Shown here: positions 34,430 through 46,126 of the stretch, in pieces
Position numbering within the stretch: position 1 is the stretch's first letter
Layout of the letters: every line of letters starts with the position of its first letter
Origin: Bathymodiolus brooksi
Taxonomy: Eukaryota; Mollusca; Bivalvia; Mytilida; Modiolidae
DNA length: 64,000 bases
Assembly (NCBI GenBank): GCA_963680875.1
Contig: OY804585.1
Span: 24,219,686 to 24,283,685, forward strand
Direction of reading: 5' to 3'
Translations under genes and position numbers: made by a program
Notes under the pieces: generated by a model
Database searches by the model: none
What the model was told of the DNA's origin: nothing
The model's input: the letters and a program-made list of their open reading frames with translations, nothing else

Positions 34430-34523
34430 CAATAGTCTGTGTAGTCAACACCACTCAATACCTTTTCTGTTCCAGAATCTCTGAAAAATCTGTCCAAAGG
34501 GAAACTCTTAACAAGATATGTTT

Positions 34524-34800
34524 GAAGATACCAAAGTGGGTAATCAGAAGCTATACCGGTAAAACATCAGGACAGACAACACAATGGCCGAAAGAAAAAG
34601 GAGAAAAAAACAAACAATTATTCACAAAGTACTACACAGAAAACTAAATATTGAGCAACACAAATCCAACAAAAGCTTGCAATTGGGGTGAACTCTTGTA
34701 CTCTGGAAGAGAAAACAGTTTCTGCTCCAATAGTGGTACCAGTCATGATACTGTTAAATGGCATAAACATCACATGATGAGGAACACATTTTTAAGCAAG
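34524..34800 (+). mobile_element. Dispersed repeat, GGCCATTGTGTTGT family
   Basis: AAGATACCAAAGTGGGTAAT, CAGGACAGACAACACAATGG and GGGGTGAACTCTTGTACTCT match the 52733-53235 copy. Confidence 0.75.
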
Positions 34801-34979
34801 TTTTGTTATGTTTACAAATGCAGACCATTTCTTTGAATGTCAATAAGTACAAACAGAAATACTAATTTATTGTCAAAAGACCCAGTCTAAAACTGTAAAG
34901 TGATCACTGTAAACTGCTTATAGAAGCTCAACTTAATTATTTTTTTAGGAAACTTCTGTGACATACTGAAATATAATAA

Positions 34980-36664
<1,685 letters not shown>

Positions 36665-36955
36665 AATGAAAACATTGACTTATCCTTCATTTGAATCATT
36701 TTACATATAGAGGTGTTATTTGTGTGTCATAGCACTTGACCTTTCCTTCATTTGAATCATTTTACATATAGAGGTGTTATTTGTGTGTCATAGCACATTT
36801 ATAACATTGACTTTTCCTTCATTTGAATCATTTTACATATAGAGGTGTTATTTGTGTGTCATAGCACATTTATAACATTGACTTTTCATTCATTTGAATC
36901 ATTTTACATATAGAGGTGTTATTTGTGTGTCATAGCACATTTAACATTGACTTTT
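36665..36955. repeat. Four-unit tandem repeat of about 62-73 bp
   Basis: Units share CCTTCATTTGAATCATTTTA, CATATAGAGGTGTTATTTGT and GTGTCATAGCAC. Confidence 0.92.
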
Positions 36956-37018
36956 CAGCCATTGTTTGTACCAGAAGTGTAAGACGATGTAAGACAAGTG
37001 TCATATTAAATTCACAAA

Positions 37019-37275
37019 CGGGGCTGTCGTGGTCATGAAGTTGGATTTAGTTGGATTTACAACTACCTGTGCAATCAGTGCCAATCACCACTAAAGTTGT
37101 GAGTTTGAACCCCGTTCATGGGAAGTTGTACTTGATACAACATTATGTGATAAAGTTTGTCAGGGACTTGTGGCAGGTCGGTGGTTTTCTCTGGTTTTCC
37201 CCACCAATAAAACTGACCGCCACGATATAACTGAAATATTGTTGAAAGTGGCGTTAACACCATAACCCAAACCCT
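37019..37275 (+). mobile_element. SINE family 1 copy with target duplication
   Basis: Starts CGGGGCTGTCGTGGTCATGA, ends CACCATAACCCAAACCC; TAAATTCACAAAC occurs on both sides (one mismatch at the left edge). Confidence 0.9.
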
Positions 37276-38298
37276 AAATTCACAAACAAACTACAGATAT
37301 ACTTAAGCATAAACAAAACATAGCTACTAAAAATATAGAGGTAAAATTATGAAGTTAAGTAAACAACTTGAGGGTCTTGTTAGAAACATAGATGTTAACC
37401 TCATAATGTTGTATATACTATATTTTTGAAAATTGGTTCATGTATGATAGAGTTAGATGTATCCAAAACATGATCAGAAAGAATGAGTATGTATTTTTAA
37501 ATGCTACAATTGTCTTTAAAATAATGTATTATTAATCCAATAACTACAAACACATGCTACTGTCTATGTCACAGTTTTTTTTATACTAGGGTCTGTTTGA
37601 TTAGTTACCTTTAATAGTATTCCATTGTTGCATTCTGCTTTATTGCTACTTTTATTGTTTCATATCTTCATGTTAAAATTTTAGCGAAATTATGTAATAA
37701 TAATGCATATCATATTATTGTATATTGTATATATATGGAGAAGACGATACTAAATTAAAAAACTTGTGTCTGATCCTTTTGTCACTATTTATACAATAAA
37801 ATATGTTTACATTTTTTTTAAATTTAAAAGCCATAATCAGTATTATCTGACATTTTGTCGTCGCCAGAATGTTACAGAACATATTAATCATTTTATACCG
37901 ATTCAAATTTAACCAATGGGGAATTACATTAATTTCATATTTCTTTACAATAGAAAATAATTTAGCAATAATATAAATTGAATACCATTAATATGTGCCA
38001 TTTATGTAAATAAAAAGTACTGAGGTACACAGAATTTTGTTATGGCATTATCGAACAAAAGTATTTGTTTTCATAGAAATAGAAATATATAATATAGTGA
38101 TAAATACTGCAGTCTTATTTATGGAAAATTATAATTTTTGTTATTTTCTCAATTTGTGTAGCTCTGTAATTTCATTCCCATTAATAATTTATTTCTCTTA
38201 TTATTTGCAAAGCTGCATAAAAAAATTACTTTCCTACCAGTAAAAATGTGATAAAAGAGATTGCCGTGAAAATAGTTGTTATCAAATATTAATACACG
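37276..38298. other. Intron 4, nothing recognised
   Basis: AT-rich; no element or coding signal seen. Confidence 0.5.
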
Positions 38299-38300
38299 TA

Positions 38301-38463
38301 CAGTGCTCCCTCGTTAAACCGCCACCTTCTGTGCAGTTGGTAGTTTGGCGGTATAACGAGTTTGGCGATAAACTGAGGGACATTGAAAACCGGAAGTCAT
38401 GTGATCAAATGAAAAGATAAACTTTCTCAAATTGTTTCAAGTCGACTGACCGAGGGAGCACTG
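38301..38463. mobile_element. TA-flanked inverted-repeat element, CAGTGCTCCCTCG ends
   Basis: Perfect 13-bp inverted ends (CAGTGCTCCCTCG and CGAGGGAGCACTG) with TA on each side (38299-38300, 38464-38465). Size 163 bp. Typical of nonautonomous pogo/Tigger-like elements. Confidence 0.9.
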
Positions 38464-38567
38464 TACAGTTATACATGACTACACAAAATGTCGTACAAAA
38501 TGTTAAATTCATAACTACACACCAACATTATGAAATAAAAAAAGTTTTTTGACAAGAGTAACATGAC

Positions 38568-38770
38568 AGATGCCAGTAGTGGAGCAGGAACTGCTTACCC
38601 TTTCGGATCTCCAGAGTTCACCCCTGTTTTCTAGAGGGGTTTGGGTTACTTGATCTTTAGTTTTCTTTGTAGTGATTTATTGACCATGTTTGTCTTCCTA
38701 TCCTTTTTCTTTTGGCCATTGTATCATCTGTCCTTGTGTAATAGCAGCTTTTGATTACCTCTTTTCTTTA
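38568..38770 (-). mobile_element. Dispersed repeat, GGCCATTGTGTTGT family
   Basis: GGAGCAGGAACTGCTTACCC, GAGTTCACCCCTGTTTTCTA and CTTTTTCTTTTGGCCATTGT, the reverse of the 52733-53235 copy. Confidence 0.78.
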
Positions 38771-39084
38771 AACTGTGATGGTCAACAATTCAACCAAAAA
38801 TCAACAAAAGGAACAACTATGTCTTACCTCAAATCATAAATGTCATTAAAATGGCAAATTGGCAGGTGTACATTATAATATTTATGTTCGATTTACTTTG
38901 AACAGATTAAACTAAAATCTAAATATTTATTGGATAGATTGTCTCAAGCTGTCATAATGTTTTCTGACTCCATAACATAGTAACAGACAAACACAAACCA
39001 GACCAGTTTTATTTGTTCTGTTTTCTGTACCGTTCATAGTATGATCCTTCTACAGATATAACTTCAGTAATAATATATTTCAGA
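38771..39084. other. Noncoding, nothing recognised
   Basis: No structure seen. Confidence 0.5.
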
Positions 39085-39430
39085 GTGTTAGACACTGTAT
39101 TGGTGGTTTAATGGTCTGGTTAGCATGCTGGCCTAGAGTACAGTAGATCATGGGTTTGAGTTCTGTTTGTGTCAAACCAAAGACTATAAAATTAGTATTT
39201 GTTTCTTATCCGTTGATCACAGAGTATTAAGAAATAAGAGCAAAGACTGGTTGGTTTGGAATCATGATAATGTGTCCTAATGGAGCAACATGTGTACTTG
39301 CGGACTGTTGTAACAGTAAGCTAGCACTACAAAAATCCAACTATGCGGCAGCGTGTTGGTCTAGTACAAAGTGGACATCATTATCATCTCATTGAAATGT
39401 AACTTCTTCTCAGCCTGATATAGCTGAAAA
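39085..39430 (+). mobile_element. SINE family 2 copy
   Basis: Head TGGTGGTTTAATGGTCTGGT with TAGCATGCTGGCC, box B region CATGGGTTTGAGTTCTG, body AGAGCAAAGACTGGTTGG, 3' part GATATAGCTGAAAAATTCAT; tail lost. Confidence 0.88.
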
Positions 39431-39594
39431 ATTCATCAGAATTAATTACATTATTTTGTACTTACACAAAATAAAGATCAATGACGATATTCAATTTTTA
39501 AATATATATTTTTAACACGATAGTGAAATTTTATATAACAATTAAAACTGTTTAATATGACATTTGATATGACAACTGTCCTATTGCAATTCAG

Positions 39595-39628
39595 GTCACC
39601 TCATTATGCCTGTCCAGAGGTCATAAGG
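39595..39628 (+). CDS. BRSK: BRSK exon 5: 34-base exon for the P+1 loop
   Basis: Encodes (G)SPHYACPEVIR, residues 147-158, the P+1 loop with the CPE triad that replaces the usual APE in this family. It is only 34 bases long. Acceptor CAATTCAG, donor AAGG|GTAAGC. One base completes the Gly codon begun in exon 4, and it ends in phase 0 so GEKYDG follows from exon 6. It is easy to miss by gene prediction because of its size and the introns of 4.5 and 3.3 kb around it, but the identity is unmistakable. Confidence 0.96.
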
Positions 39629-39939
39629 GTAAGCTCCACCAATCAAAAGCATGATTGTATAACTGTTGTGAATGTTTTTAAAAAAAATTGTTTTTATCTC
39701 AGAATGGTCATTCAATGTAAAGATTTTTTTTGCACTATATTGTATGTGTTAGGTGTGATTTTCATGAATGCTTTGTGTTATGACTTTTTATTTATTTTTT
39801 TTTTTATATTTTTGTTGTAGAAAATTGTTTTGGTCAGTTTTCATATTGAACAAATGTATATGATGAATAAAGGAATTCCATGCCTATTTATTTATAATAA
39901 AATTTTTGAATTTCAATAATGATATTATTTTAGACCAAG

Positions 39940-40175
39940 GTTTTGGGTGGTGATGGTGATCGTATGGTAGTTGGATTTACAGTTACCTCTGCAATCAGTG
40001 CCTATCACCATGAATGTTGTGAGTTCCAATCCTGCTTATGGTGGGTGAGGTGTACTCGATACATCAAGTTTGTCAGTGACTTGTGGCACTCCAGGTACTT
40101 AGGTGTCCTCCACCAATAAAACTGACCACATGATATAACTGAAATATTGTTGAAAGTGGTGTTAAACACCATAAT
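39940..40175 (+). mobile_element. SINE family 1 copy
   Basis: GGTGATGGTGATCGTATGGT through GAAATATTGTTGAAAGTGGT to CACCATAATCCTAACCC. Confidence 0.88.
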
Positions 40176-40689
40176 CCTAACCCATATTGGGTGAAACTTG
40201 AACCACATGCACACACCCATAGGCAAAGGGGAGGGGATTCAGAGGGTTTGTATGAACCTCCCCTTGAAACACAAGGATTTTTAAAGTAGAGATCCCCCCC
40301 TTTGAACTATCCTGGCTAAGGTACCACAATAATGGTATATATAATTACCATGGATACTTTTGTTTCGTTCAGTATTGACAATTTAATTAGAAAATAAGGT
40401 GACATTATCAAATCAGGATTGCTTTACGGAGGACTTGAAGTATTTAATTAAAGTTTATAATTAACACTTATAGAATGCCTTTCTTTATATACCACACAAT
40501 AAAACAGTTTTATGATCCTGTAAGATAGATAATGAAAAGAAAAAGTCAGGCAGAGAAATACAAGAAATTAGATCTGAAGATTTCTTCATTGTTGTGCTTT
40601 ATACACACACGATCAATATTGTTACAGTACACATTGTATTATCTATGACTTGTATTAGATCTTATTAGTGAGTCTTTATAGGATTGTAT
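40176..40689. other. Noncoding, nothing recognised
   Basis: AT-rich intron sequence. Confidence 0.5.
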
Positions 40690-41010
40690 TACAGGGCTAC
40701 TGAATGTGATGTGGAGCTTATTTCTAGCTCATATGGTCAAAAGCCGTATGGGTTATTGCTGCTCAATATTTTATATGATTATTGTTCTATTTGGAAATTC
40801 CATATGATACATAGCTCAACTATATATGAATTATCATTGGTTGGTTGCTTTACAAAGTTTTCATATATTTTGTGGATTAAAGATGGCCACCACTGCAGAA
40901 CAAAAATTAACATTTGACTCTTATGGGAATATGAATAAATGACTTTATCTCAGAAACTACAAGCTTGCTTGAACCCAAACAGTGCATGAATAACAAGATG
41001 AGCCTCTTGT
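40690..41010 (+). mobile_element. AGCTCACC-type element, diverged
   Basis: TCTAGCTCATATGGTCAAAA then GCCGTATGGGTTATTG, AAAGATGGCCACCACTGCAG and TGCTTGAACCCAAACAGTGC. Confidence 0.6.
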
Positions 41011-41145
41011 TGATATCCATTTCCTTAAAATGCATACAGGAATTTTGCAATCTGTAAAACCATTCTGCTGTTTTGTGACAGACTCATGAAAAATTTGCTC
41101 TTGTTCAGAAAATACTTCTTTGTAATTTTATTTTGCATGAAAAAA

Positions 41146-41222
41146 TGTTTTTAAAAATGAATTGATTATCTAACTATTTACCTTATAAAATGAATTGATT
41201 ATCTAACTATTTACTTTATATT
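41146..41222. repeat. Two-unit 34-bp direct repeat
   Basis: AAAATGAATTGATTATCTAA with CTATTTAC(C/T)TTATA occurs twice. Confidence 0.85.
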
Positions 41223-41408
41223 ATGGATTAGAATAGGGTCAACAAATGTGTTAAGGATTTTTTTTTTATTGTTTTATGCTGTATTGAGTTTTGTTTCTGT
41301 GATGTTTTTGTTTTATTTTTAGATATATTGGATGTTTATTTTTACACAGTAGAATTGTTTGCATGGTTAGAGAGAGTTACTATGCAAGTTGCTTGATTGT
41401 ATTTTTAT

Positions 41409-41670
41409 GGGGGCCGACATGGTCGTGATAGTATGGTAGTTAGATTTACAACTACCAATGCAATCAGTGCCTATCACCACTAAAGTTGTGAGTTTGAACC
41501 CCGTGCATGGCGAGGTGTACTAGATACAATATTATGTGATAAAGTTTGTCAGTGACTTATGACAGGTCAGTGGTTTTCTCTGGGTACTCTGATTTCCTCC
41601 ACCAATAAAACAGACCGCAACAATATAACTGAAATATTGTTGAACGTGGCGTTAAACACTATAAACCAAC
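41409..41670 (+). mobile_element. SINE family 1 copy
   Basis: GGGGCCGACATGGTCGTGAT to GTTAAACACTATAAACCAAC, with GAGTTTGAACCCCG box B region. Confidence 0.9.
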
Positions 41671-42921
41671 CATCTTTTTTATAGAAAATTAGAGGGTTTT
41701 TAACCTGAAGTAAAGTTATGGGAGATAAGTCCATGGTCATGGAGTAACAAAGAGTATTATCTCTCTCATTCAGCTTGTGTTAATTTTTAAATATGATTAC
41801 CTTTTATTTAATCCAAAGCATAGTATGGTTATATAGAGGACATTGTTGCAATGTCTCAATTATTTTACATTGCTTAAAAACAAACAGAAATAATGGGTTT
41901 TAAATAATATTGTTGGGTTTTTATGTGAAAATAATAGCAGAATTTTCAGTCAGTGTGCCGTTGCAGGCTGGGGAGGTGATAGGCAGAGTATGCTGTGAAA
42001 CATGTTTACCTGGATAAGGTATTAACATGGAGCAATGACGAGTGTGGTGGTATTTTTTCTTAGATACTCTGTTGTTTATATGATTTTTTCTTATTTTTAT
42101 TTTTTTTGGGGGGGGGGGGGGGACGAAAAAGTTAGCTAACCTGTTTTATACACTCAGGCATTAAATAGCCCAGACTAGTGTATTTTCGGAGTAGGGTGAC
42201 TATACCCTACTTATCCAGATTATACCCTCTGATGTTTTTCATAAAAAAATCTTTCTATCCATCTGAATAGCTTTACTAATATGAAAGTTCTTAGAAAATA
42301 ACAAATGCTCAAATCAGTTGTTGTCATAGCAACTGTTATAAGTTGTTACATCAATACCACCAACAACATATGTTTAGCTGTGTTGCAACAAACTTGCACT
42401 GTGCTTATGGATTTATGTATTCTGGCTAGGTGGCTTACATATTGAATCTTGTAAGTGCATCTTTGTTTTTTACAGAGATATGGCTCTTGAAGATGTGAAA
42501 ATGGTTATGTTACCAAACTAATGGTTCCTCAACAGGTTTAAACGAAATTATGCACAAGCTACTGTGAATTCATTTTTATTAGTTGAATACCGATACTAAT
42601 TTTCGTGGTTTTTGTTGCTTCAATCAAACCACGAAATTAACTGCACAGCGATAGTCGAAATTACAAGAGAAGTCATATGTATGTATCAAAACCATGAATT
42701 GCAAATGTCAACGAATTTCTCAATTTCTGCCAATCCAGGAAAATTCACATCAACGAAAATGATAGAAACTACAGTGTATATGGACAATATCTGTGATGAT
42801 TTTACAATATTTTTGTTTGTAAGATAGGTTTCATCACTTTATTCAATGAATAATCAATCAATTGATATATATATATTTAATGAAACTATTATGTAATAAC
42901 ATTGTTTATTTTATATTTTAG
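41671..42921. other. Intron 5, nothing recognised
   Basis: Contains a T run followed by a G run (about 42090-42122) and chance frames; the acceptor of exon 6 is at its end. Confidence 0.5.
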
Positions 42922-42990
42922 GGAGAAAAATATGACGGTAGAAAGGCAGACGTTTGGAGCTGTGGTGTGATACTTTATGCATTATTAGTA
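42922..42990 (+). CDS. BRSK: BRSK exon 6: alpha-F helix
   Basis: Encodes residues 159-181, GEKYDGRKADVWSCGVI then LYALLV, with the conserved DVWSCGV of kinase subdomain IX. Phase 0 at both ends (69 bases, 23 codons). Acceptor TATATTTTAG, donor GTA|GTAAGT, a perfect consensus. An inverted-repeat transposon with AAGTCTCCC ends starts ten bases after the donor. Confidence 0.97.
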
Positions 42991-43000
42991 GTAAGTTATT

Positions 43001-43047
43001 AAGTCTCCCAAACGTTGTTTGGAGACTTATTGTTTTTGCTCCGTTTC

Positions 43048-43078
<31 letters not shown>

Positions 43079-43474
43079 CATTATTATTCTTCTCCTTTCT
43101 TTCTTTGCGACATGAACGTGTCCATGGCAGATCTCAGGAACTACTGGACAGAATTTCATGAAACTTGCTGGAGTTATAGATATATGTTTCTAGTTGGTCC
43201 TAAAGTTTTCAGCTTTGTGGTAAAGGAGATTAAAGTCATATTTTGAGGGGTTCAAATGGGGTGGGGTTTACTATAGAATCCTATGGGAAAGTTGAAATTT
43301 CGTACATTAATGTTGATAACTTCTAAATGGATAATGATAGAGACATAAAATTTGGCATAGTGATAGGTCACCATTAGAGGAGCAAGTCAGCGTCTTAAAT
43401 TTTTTTTAAATTTCGGCCATTTTTCAAAATGGTCGCCAAAACACGGGGAAAAAACGGCGACGTTTGGGAGACTT
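43001..43474. mobile_element. AAGTCTCCC inverted-repeat element, ten bases from the exon 6 donor
   Basis: Left end AAGTCTCCCAAACG, itself folding with TTTGGAGACTT (43001-43028); right end GACGTTTGGGAGACTT. Contains an (ATT)n run at 43048-43089 and CAAAATGGTCGCCAAAACAC. No target duplication is clear. Confidence 0.85.
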
Positions 43475-43588
43475 TCGGTAACAGCATCCTGTTACTGTCA
43501 TATCTTGTTTTAAATGAATTTAACATAAGTTACAAAGGAAAAATTAAAAAAAATAATAAACAGTATTCTCAGAAACCAGAAAGTTGTG

Positions 43589-43655
43589 AGTTCAATTCCC
43601 GCCACAATATAACTGGAATATTGTTGAAAGCGGCATTAAACACAAAACCACAGCC
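43589..43655 (+). mobile_element. SINE family 1 fragment with internal deletion
   Basis: GTTGTGAGTTCAATTCCCGC is joined directly to CACAATATAACTGGAATATT, so the middle 100 bases are missing. Confidence 0.75.
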
Positions 43656-43829
43656 CCAACACAGAAACCAGAAAAGGAAGCGTAGTTGTATTTTGACATT
43701 AAGTTTCTGTGTGAAATGGAGATTCAACCTTGTACAAATTTGTTACTGAGTACAATTGATGTATGCGACGTCTGCTATAAAGATTCCTCGTTTAATCTTG
43801 TTCTGGTGAAAAACACAATAGTGATGTCA

Positions 43830-43960
43830 AATTCTTGTCCCAAAAACTGCAAACATGCTTGAACCCAAACAGTGCATGAATAATGTGGTGAGCCTCTACT
43901 TATAGGTTCCTATATGCCCACGCTAGGTAATACCCTATTTCATCTTTCGTGAAAGACCCA
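43830..43960 (+). mobile_element. AGCTCACC-type element fragment
   Basis: CATGCTTGAACCCAAACAGT and GCATGAATAATG then GTGAGCCTCTACTTATAGG match 40960-41010. Confidence 0.55.
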
Positions 43961-44279
43961 TCAAGCAAAAGAACTTCACTTAGTTGATCCACAATCAAAT
44001 CTTTATAATTATATTATATGTTCGTTTCATTTAGCCTCATGTGATTGGGCAAAAGGTTGACAAGTGACTTCAGAATTGAAACTTCATCAGTGAATGAAGC
44101 GTACAACTATTCAACCACGCCTGGAAACTATTTTCATATGTCATGAAAGCTAATTACAACGCATAATGATAATAGCTATAAATGTGGAATATTAAAGCAA
44201 ATAATAATTATTTCAATTGTATTTAATAATGTAAAAATGTAATGATATGTATTGAATACTATTTTTGTAGTTTTATAGG

Positions 44280-44395
44280 GATATAAAAGAGTTGACAAAA
44301 GTATTTTTTTTATATAAAGTGATATCACGCTTCATACAAAATGTATTTTGGTCAATGCTTTTACATGTCAATAAATTGCTTTCAATTTTTAGCAC
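44280..44395. repeat. Decayed relative of the 17827 hairpin
   Basis: AAAAGAGTTGACAAAAGTATT and TTTTGGTCAATGCTTTTACA, then TCAATAAATTGCTTTCAA, parallel the hairpin arms but no longer pair well. Confidence 0.5.
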
Positions 44396-44419
44396 AACAT
44401 TAACTTTTGACCTTCATGC

Positions 44420-44988
44420 ACCTTTCAATAATTGTTTCCATTTATTTATTTACAGGGGGCACTTCCATTTGATGATGACAATCTTGACCATCATGCACCT
44501 CTCAAAAATTGTTTCAATTTAATTATTTACAGGGGGCCCTTCCATTTGATGATGACAATCTTGACCATCATGCACCTCTCAATAATTGTTTCCATTTATT
44601 TATTTACAGGGGGCACTTCCATTTGATGATGACAATCTTGACCATCATGCACCTCAATAATTGTTTCAATTTATTTATTTACAGGGGGCACTTCCATTTG
44701 ATGATGACAATCTTGACCATCATACACCTCTCAATAATTGTTTCCATTTATTTATTTACAGGGGGCACTTCCATTTGATGATGACAATCTTGACCATCAT
44801 GCACCTCAATAATTGTTTCAATTTATTTATTTACAGGGGGCACTTCCATTTGATGATGACAATCTTGACCATCATGCACCTCTCAATAATTGTTTTACTT
44901 TATTTATTACAGGGGGCACTTCCATTTGATGATGACAATCTTGACCATCATGCACCTCTCAATAATTGTTTTACTTTATTTATTACAG
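44420..44988 (+). repeat. Tandem array of intron 6 tail, splice acceptor and first 30 bases of exon 7
   Basis: Seven complete units of 75-77 bp precede the real exon. Exon-like starts are at 44456, 44533, 44610, 44685, 44762, 44837 and 44913; the eighth is exon 7 at 44989. Each unit has TTTATTTACAG (or TTTATTACAG), the exon start GGGGCACTTCCATTTGATGA with TGACAATCTT, then GACCATCATGCACCTCTCAA from the intron. The ancestral intron read TTGACCTTCATGCACC (upstream of unit 1), so the joint is where exon CTT met intron CTTTTGACC. Confidence 0.97.
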
Positions 44989-45135
44989 GGGGCACTTCCA
45001 TTTGATGATGACAATCTTAGGCAGCTTTTAGAAAAAGTCAAAAAAGGTGTATTTCACATTCCACATTTTGTTCCTCCTGACTGTCAGAATTTACTGCGAG
45101 GAATGATTGAAGTAGACCCGGAGAAAAGATTAACA
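44989..45135 (+). CDS. BRSK: BRSK exon 7: kinase C-lobe, start at the eighth tandem splice acceptor
   Basis: Encodes residues 182-230: [49 protein letters not shown]. It matches vertebrate BRSK directly after LLV of exon 6. Phase 0 at both ends, 147 bases. Donor ACA|GTATGT. The first 30 bases of this exon, together with the acceptor and intron tail, are repeated seven more times upstream. I chose 44989 because only this copy continues into LRQLLEK; the copy just upstream (44913) meets a stop within 31 codons. Confidence 0.96.
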
Positions 45136-45164
45136 GTATGTAGAATTATATTATACTACGTTGT

Positions 45165-45245
45165 AACCTGTTTAAACCAAAACTCCACTGTACCAGTTTT
45201 TGTGTTCGGAATAGGCCATTGTTTGGTTTATACAGGCTAAATTAA
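45165..45245. mobile_element. TA-type element relic after exon 7
   Basis: ACCTGTTTAAACCAAAACTC and GGTTTATACAGGCTAA are inverted copies. Confidence 0.55.
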
Positions 45246-45454
45246 CAAAGATTTCCAACATTAGGACATTATTTAAAATTCTTTCCTTAAAGGATTTTGA
45301 TTTATTCAGTGTTTGGTGTTTATCATTCATCATTACAATACACATGGGTATCTATTTAGAACACAGCTGACCAGTGGACCAATTTAACATGAAGTTTGCA
45401 GAGAAGATCTCCTACTAGTTTCATTTTAAGATTTATTTAATTTGTTGTGATCCC

Positions 45455-45700
45455 TCTAAGCACGCAGCATTAGCGAATAAGAGCAAAGACTGGTTGGCTC
45501 GGAGTCAGGATAATGTGTCCGAGTGGAGCAACATGTCTACCTGTGAAATCTTGTTTCAGTGAGCTAGCATTATAAAAATCCAACTAGGCATGCTGACCTA
45601 GTACAAAGTGTAAATCATCATTATGTCATTAAAATGTAACTTATTCTTGCCATGATAAAGCTGAAATATTTTCTCATTTAGCATTAAACAACAATCAATT
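45455..45700 (+). mobile_element. SINE family 2 copy, 5'-truncated
   Basis: TAAGCACGCAGCATTAGCGA, AGAGCAAAGACTGGTTGG and CATGATAAAGCTGAAATATT with TAGCATTAAACAACAATC. Confidence 0.85.
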
Positions 45701-45777
45701 ATTCACTGCACTCTGAAAATAAAGTGTCAAACACTAGCTGAGCAATATGATTGTCTATTGAAATCCAATTAGGGAAA

Positions 45778-46045
45778 AAGGTCTGTCTTGGTCGTGATCG
45801 TATAGTAGTTGGATTATTAACTACCTATGCAATCAGTGCCTATAACCACTAACGTGATTTCGAATCCTGCTCAGGTGAGGTAGTCGATAAAACATTATGT
45901 GATAAAGTTTGTCAGTAACTTGCGGCAGGTCTGTGGTTTTTTCTTAATACTCTGGTTTCCTCCACCAATAAATCTGACTGCCACGATATATATCTGAAAT
46001 ATTGTTGAAAGTGGCATTAAACACCATAACCCTAATCTCTAACCC
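45778..46045 (+). mobile_element. SINE family 1 copy just upstream of exon 8
   Basis: GTCTGTCTTGGTCGTGATCG to CACCATAACCCTAATC with CTAACCCTAAA tail. Ends about 45 bases before the exon 8 acceptor. Confidence 0.88.
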
Positions 46046-46091
46046 TAAATAGTGAATAAGATATATAACATTTATATTTGTATAATTTCAG

Positions 46092-46126
46092 TTAGAAGAT
46101 ATTCATCGACACCCTTGGGTAATAGC
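46092..46126 (+). CDS. BRSK: BRSK exon 8: end of kinase domain
   Basis: A 35-base exon encoding LEDIHRHPWVI (residues 231-241) and two bases of Ala242. HPWV is the typical end of a CAMK-group kinase domain (HIW in the vertebrate protein). Acceptor TAATTTCAG, donor TAGC|GTGAGT. It lies 50 bases after the TAACCC tail of a SINE, so the branch point and pyrimidine tract are confined to a short unique stretch. Confidence 0.94.

Noticed and set aside
34222..34647. 141-codon open frame
   Set aside because: It crosses an inverted-repeat element and a dispersed repeat; the 28592-28798 frame has the same origin.
44292..45240. Overlapping open frames with [13 protein letters not shown] repeats, as a repetitive protein gene
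   Set aside because: They arise from the tandem copies of intron plus exon 7 start; each contains intron sequence and ends at stops created by the 75-77 bp spacing.
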